Source of the DNA: Caldifarciminota bacterium 4484_18
GTDB lineage: Bacteria > Hydrothermota > UBA3073 > NMUJ01
Reading direction: 5' to 3'
NCBI GenBank assembly: GCA_002256535.1
Contig: NMUJ01000059.1
Span: 4,057-11,916 of the forward strand
Length of the DNA: 7,860 nucleotides
How positions within the stretch are numbered: the first letter of the stretch is position 1; the number at the start of each line of letters is the position of its first letter. This document shows positions 6,060 through 7,860 of the stretch, in pieces. The notes beneath the pieces are model-generated. The model was not told the origin of the DNA and ran no database searches. It saw only the letters and a program-made list of their open reading frames with translations. Both the position numbers and the translations under genes were made by a program.

Positions 6060-7068
6060 GTTACCGCCGGAATATTATCATTGGGAGTATGATACAACGG
6101 AATGGGTGTACGATACGATTGGTATAAACATACGTAATGTGGTGATGCCTGAGACAAGCTATGTAGAGACATTGCTTATACTGGATAGTATACCGAAGGT
6201 CGATACTCAGTATGTGGGTGAGCCATGGGGTTGGGACATAAACGGTGACGGGTTTGTCGATACAGGTGCACAGTCACGCTACCGTGAGGATCATAATTTA
6301 ACACTTACGGTGAAATGGGATCTATCGTCTCAGGTACATAGGAATCACTTTTTGAAGACAGGGGTTGAGTATAACTACTATGATGTGAGCTTTGTCGATC
6401 TGCAATATACAACACCGTTCTACTATGAAGGACGTGATGTGCCAGGCCCATACCCTGAGTATGGGTTATACAGGTGGGTGTTTACTGGATATCCCAAGAA
6501 AGCGGCTGCTTATGTGCAGGATAAGATGGAGTTTGAGGGGCTGGTCATCAATACAGGTGTGAGGGTGGACTACTTCGATCCTGGCCCTACAGTTGACGAT
6601 ACTGCATGGATACATGAGTGGGAGCGAATTACGGATCTCGAAATTGAGAAGATCGAACATCACAGGTTCATAATAAGTCCGAGGTTGGGTGTGTCTTTCC
6701 CCATAAGTGAACGTACTTCGCTGTACTTTGCGTATGGGCATTTCAATCAGATGCCGGAGCTGCAGTTCCTGTACAGGGATCCGTTCACAGGTACATGGGT
6801 GGGTAACCCCAACCTTAAGCCACAACGTACGGTTGCATATGAGTTTGGGATTGCACACCAATTTGCGCCTGACATAGCAGTGTATGTTAAGCTTTACAAC
6901 AAGGATATGTTTGACTACCCTGGTCGGGTGAATTCGTGTATACTTATCAGTGGGCAACCGGCTATGCATCGAGTGCGTTCATGGAATGCTACCGTATATG
7001 GGGAGGTGGTACCGTACCTGTACGTGAACATTTCCTTGATTGGGATAGAAGGCATTCGTTCATACTGA
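6046..7068 (+). CDS. TonB-dependent receptor, middle barrel segment (frame-shifted continuation)
   Basis: This frame has no start or ribosome-binding site of its own and carries on the receptor barrel from 6046 (FWKFRLPPEYYHW). Typical barrel features include WDINGDGFVDTG, HFLKTGVEYNYYD, AYVQDKMEF followed by GLVINTGVRVDYFDP, the turn ISPRLGVSFPISERTSLYFAYGHFNQ, and NPNLKPQRTVAYEFGI, the usual late-barrel signature. Receptor-like sequence ends at about YNKDMFDY (6891-6917). The remaining codons to TGA 7066 look like an out-of-frame tail, since the real continuation is in frame 3 from about 6918. DT-containing stretches near the start (YDTTEWVYDTIGI) resemble the low-complexity style of the gene at 2828. 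Upstream of 6046 the same frame is open to 5887, but that is a shadow of the previous segment. Confidence 0.8.
   Translation, partial: FWKFRLPPEYYHWEYDTTEWVYDTIGINIRNVVMPETSYVETLLILDSIPKVDTQYVGEPWGWDINGDGFVDTGAQSRYREDHNLTLTVKWDLSSQVHRNHFLKTGVEYNYYDVSFVDLQYTTPFYYEGRDVPGPYPEYGLYRWVFTGYPKKAAAYVQDKMEFEGLVINTGVRVDYFDPGPTVDDTAWIHEWERITDLEIEKIEHHRFIISPRLGVSFPISERTSLYFAYGHFNQMPELQFLYRDPFTGTWVGNPNLKPQRTVAYEFGIAHQFAPDIAVYVKLYNKDMFDYPGRVNSCILISGQPAMHRVRSWNATVYGEVVPYLYVNISLIGIEGIRSY
6912..6940 (+). other. Second receptor break, probably an internal deletion
   Basis: Frame 1 reads YNKDMFDYPGRV and frame 3 reads PWSGEFVYTYQWATG from 6918. In homologous receptors the late-barrel K-D-x-F-D-Y segment is normally separated from the Y-T-Y-Q-W-A-T-G strand by some tens of residues, including a V-N-x-D-Y-A-x-x-x-G-F-E type segment, which is absent here. 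The two frames cannot be joined by a small indel without skipping that strand pair. The size of the missing piece is an estimate from family knowledge. Confidence 0.55.
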
Positions 7069-7490
7069 ATCTATCTACATGGGTGGATAAAGGAGAACGT
7101 TTGGTGTTGCCGTTCGATCGATGGGGTATCAACATATTAGCGCAACTGTATTCTGGATTACCGTATACACCAGAAGGTGTTAACCCATCGATTGCTGAGA
7201 ATACGGGTAGGTTGCCATGGGTATCTTACATTGATGTGAAAATCAGGAAGGAGTTCAATATCGGTCGTACGGTGGTGGAGCTCTACAGCAATATCATGAA
7301 TCTACTGGATCAACGTAACGCAGTGGATAGGTATAAGATAAATGGATGGACGGGCAAACCGTATCAGTATGGTGATGCTGATGGTAGGGCACATACGATA
7401 TGGTCGTGGCGTGAGATATTGAAGATGATGGAACCCAATGCATATAGTGGGCCACGGAGAGTTAATTTAGGGGTTAGGATAAAGCTATAG
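6936..7490 (+). CDS. TonB-dependent receptor, C-terminal barrel segment
   Basis: This frame carries the last strands of the receptor barrel. It begins within SGEFVYTYQWATG (coding similarity from about 6918, before the nominal GTG 6936), then PVREHFLDWDRRHSFILNLSTW, INILAQLYSGLPYTP, YIDVKIRKEFNIG, VVELYSNIMNLLDQRN and the C-terminal RRVNLGVRIKL. The D-W-D-R-R-H and L-Y-S-G-L-P-Y-T-P motifs are typical of this receptor class near the end of the barrel. The final residue is Leu rather than the aromatic residue that outer-membrane barrels usually end with. The stop TAG 7488-7490 overlaps the AGGAGG that starts the next gene. There is no ribosome-binding site before 6936, so this is a fragment and not an independent gene. 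Confidence 0.8.
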   Translation: MYTYQWATGYASSAFMECYRIWGGGTVPVREHFLDWDRRHSFILNLSTWVDKGERLVLPFDRWGINILAQLYSGLPYTPEGVNPSIAENTGRLPWVSYIDVKIRKEFNIGRTVVELYSNIMNLLDQRNAVDRYKINGWTGKPYQYGDADGRAHTIWSWREILKMMEPNAYSGPRRVNLGVRIKL

Positions 7491-7494
7491 GAGG
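7489..7494 (+). promoter_or_regulatory. Shine-Dalgarno site of the last gene
   Basis: AGGAGG overlaps the receptor's TAG stop (7488-7490) and stands 4 bases before ATG 7499, identifying the start of a gene that runs off the window. Confidence 0.75.
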
Positions 7495-7498
7495 GGAG

Positions 7499-7860
7499 AT
7501 GCGATACATGACGGTGGTAATGTTAGTGTCTATGTTTGTCTATGGTGTGGCAGCACAACAGGTGGGGGATTATCCCATGCAGTGGAAGTATCAATCTACG
7601 GGTAAGATGCGTGTGATTATATCAAATATAGGTATATATGGATCGTTCTATGGCGGCATCTGGTGGCCAAATTTCCATTGGGAATATCCGATAGGGTCAG
7701 GCGCTGAACATATGGATGCATTCTCTATATGGGTGGGTGGTATCAAACCCACGGGTGATACCATAGTTATAGGTGGATGGCTTGGTTACTATCCATGGCA
7801 TGAGCTATGGCCATCGACAGATGATAGGGATACAATATGGGAATCGAGTATTGTGGAGCT
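7499..7860 (+). CDS. Secreted Trp/Tyr-rich protein, 5' part (runs past the window)
   Basis: The ATG at 7499 follows AGGAGG by 4 bases, and the frame is open for 120 codons to the edge. A signal peptide (MRYMTVVMLVSMFVYGVAA) with likely cleavage after Ala18 or Ala19 precedes QQVGDYPMQWKYQSTGKMR. The mature part is rich in Trp, Tyr and Gly: NIGIYGSFYGG, IWWPNFHWEYPIGSG, AEHMDAFSIWVGG, GDTIVIGGWLGYYPWHELWP. It reads as the start of an exported beta-rich protein, likely much longer; Fn3 repeats or a sorting tail could lie beyond the edge, but neither can be seen here. It follows the TonB-dependent receptor directly and is probably co-translated, so it may be a surface partner of the receptor. No family name can be given with confidence. 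An alternative start at ATG 7508 would shorten the signal. Confidence 0.75.
   Translation, partial: MRYMTVVMLVSMFVYGVAAQQVGDYPMQWKYQSTGKMRVIISNIGIYGSFYGGIWWPNFHWEYPIGSGAEHMDAFSIWVGGIKPTGDTIVIGGWLGYYPWHELWPSTDDRDTIWESSIVE

Noticed and set aside
6466..6969. Long minus-strand open frame opposite the receptor
   Set aside because: It lies entirely antisense to well-supported receptor sequence, has no ribosome-binding site, and its translation resembles no protein.
1081..7068. Stop-codon reassignment or readthrough
   Set aside because: The interrupting stops are TGA, TAA, TAG and TGA, and the frame changes at each point, so reading a stop as an amino acid would not restore the proteins.
1..7860. 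CRISPR array, tRNA/rRNA or insertion sequence
   Set aside because: No regularly spaced repeats, no tRNA-like cloverleaf sequence, no transposase motifs and no terminal inverted repeats were seen.

Overview
The window looks like a chromosomal piece of an uncultured bacterium of the FCB type, possibly a WOR-3 (Stahlbacteria)-like lineage. The reasons are a C25 (gingipain-type) protease with a type IX secretion-style C-terminal tail, a TonB-dependent receptor with an N-terminal carboxypeptidase-regulatory-like domain, and Tyr/Trp-rich exported proteins. Strong Shine-Dalgarno sites precede the operon genes, which argues against Bacteroidota proper, where such sites are rare. Frequent ATA (Ile) and AGG (Arg) codons with modest GC content fit a thermophilic or sediment candidate phylum. 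The lineage assignment is inference from protein style, not from a marker gene.

Layout. Positions 1-1720 (+) hold the 3' part of a secreted C25 protease: catalytic domain, Fn3 domain, a GATase/ThuA-like module and a sorting tail. It is broken near 1080. Positions 1712-2599 (-) hold an intact prmC/hemK release-factor methyltransferase, convergent with the protease and overlapping it by 9 bases. An 83-base divergent spacer (2600-2682) carries a likely promoter. From 2683 to the right edge a (+) operon follows: a small Asp-Thr-repeat exported protein, frameshifted near 2833-2853 (2683-3418); an intact putative lipoprotein (3430-4956); a TonB-dependent receptor broken at about 6045 and 6915 (4968-7490); and the start of a secreted Trp-rich protein (7499 to beyond 7860).

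The operon genes are joined by stop codons that overlap the next gene's Shine-Dalgarno sequence, so they are probably translated as a coupled envelope set: two small exported proteins, an outer-membrane receptor and another exported protein. The lipoprotein's C-terminal half is clearly homologous to the module in the upstream C25 protease.

The most unusual feature is that three of the five exported-protein genes are interrupted, at four points in all. Two interruptions are not simple indels: aligned to a homologue or family pattern they lack coding sequence (about 26 codons in the protease, probably a few tens in the receptor). Both of these junctions sit next to a nearly identical 14-base sequence (13 of 14 matches). 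Whether this is gene decay, a recombination process or an assembly artefact cannot be settled from the sequence alone. No RNA genes, CRISPR arrays or insertion sequences are visible, and no gene-free stretch exceeds 300 bases.
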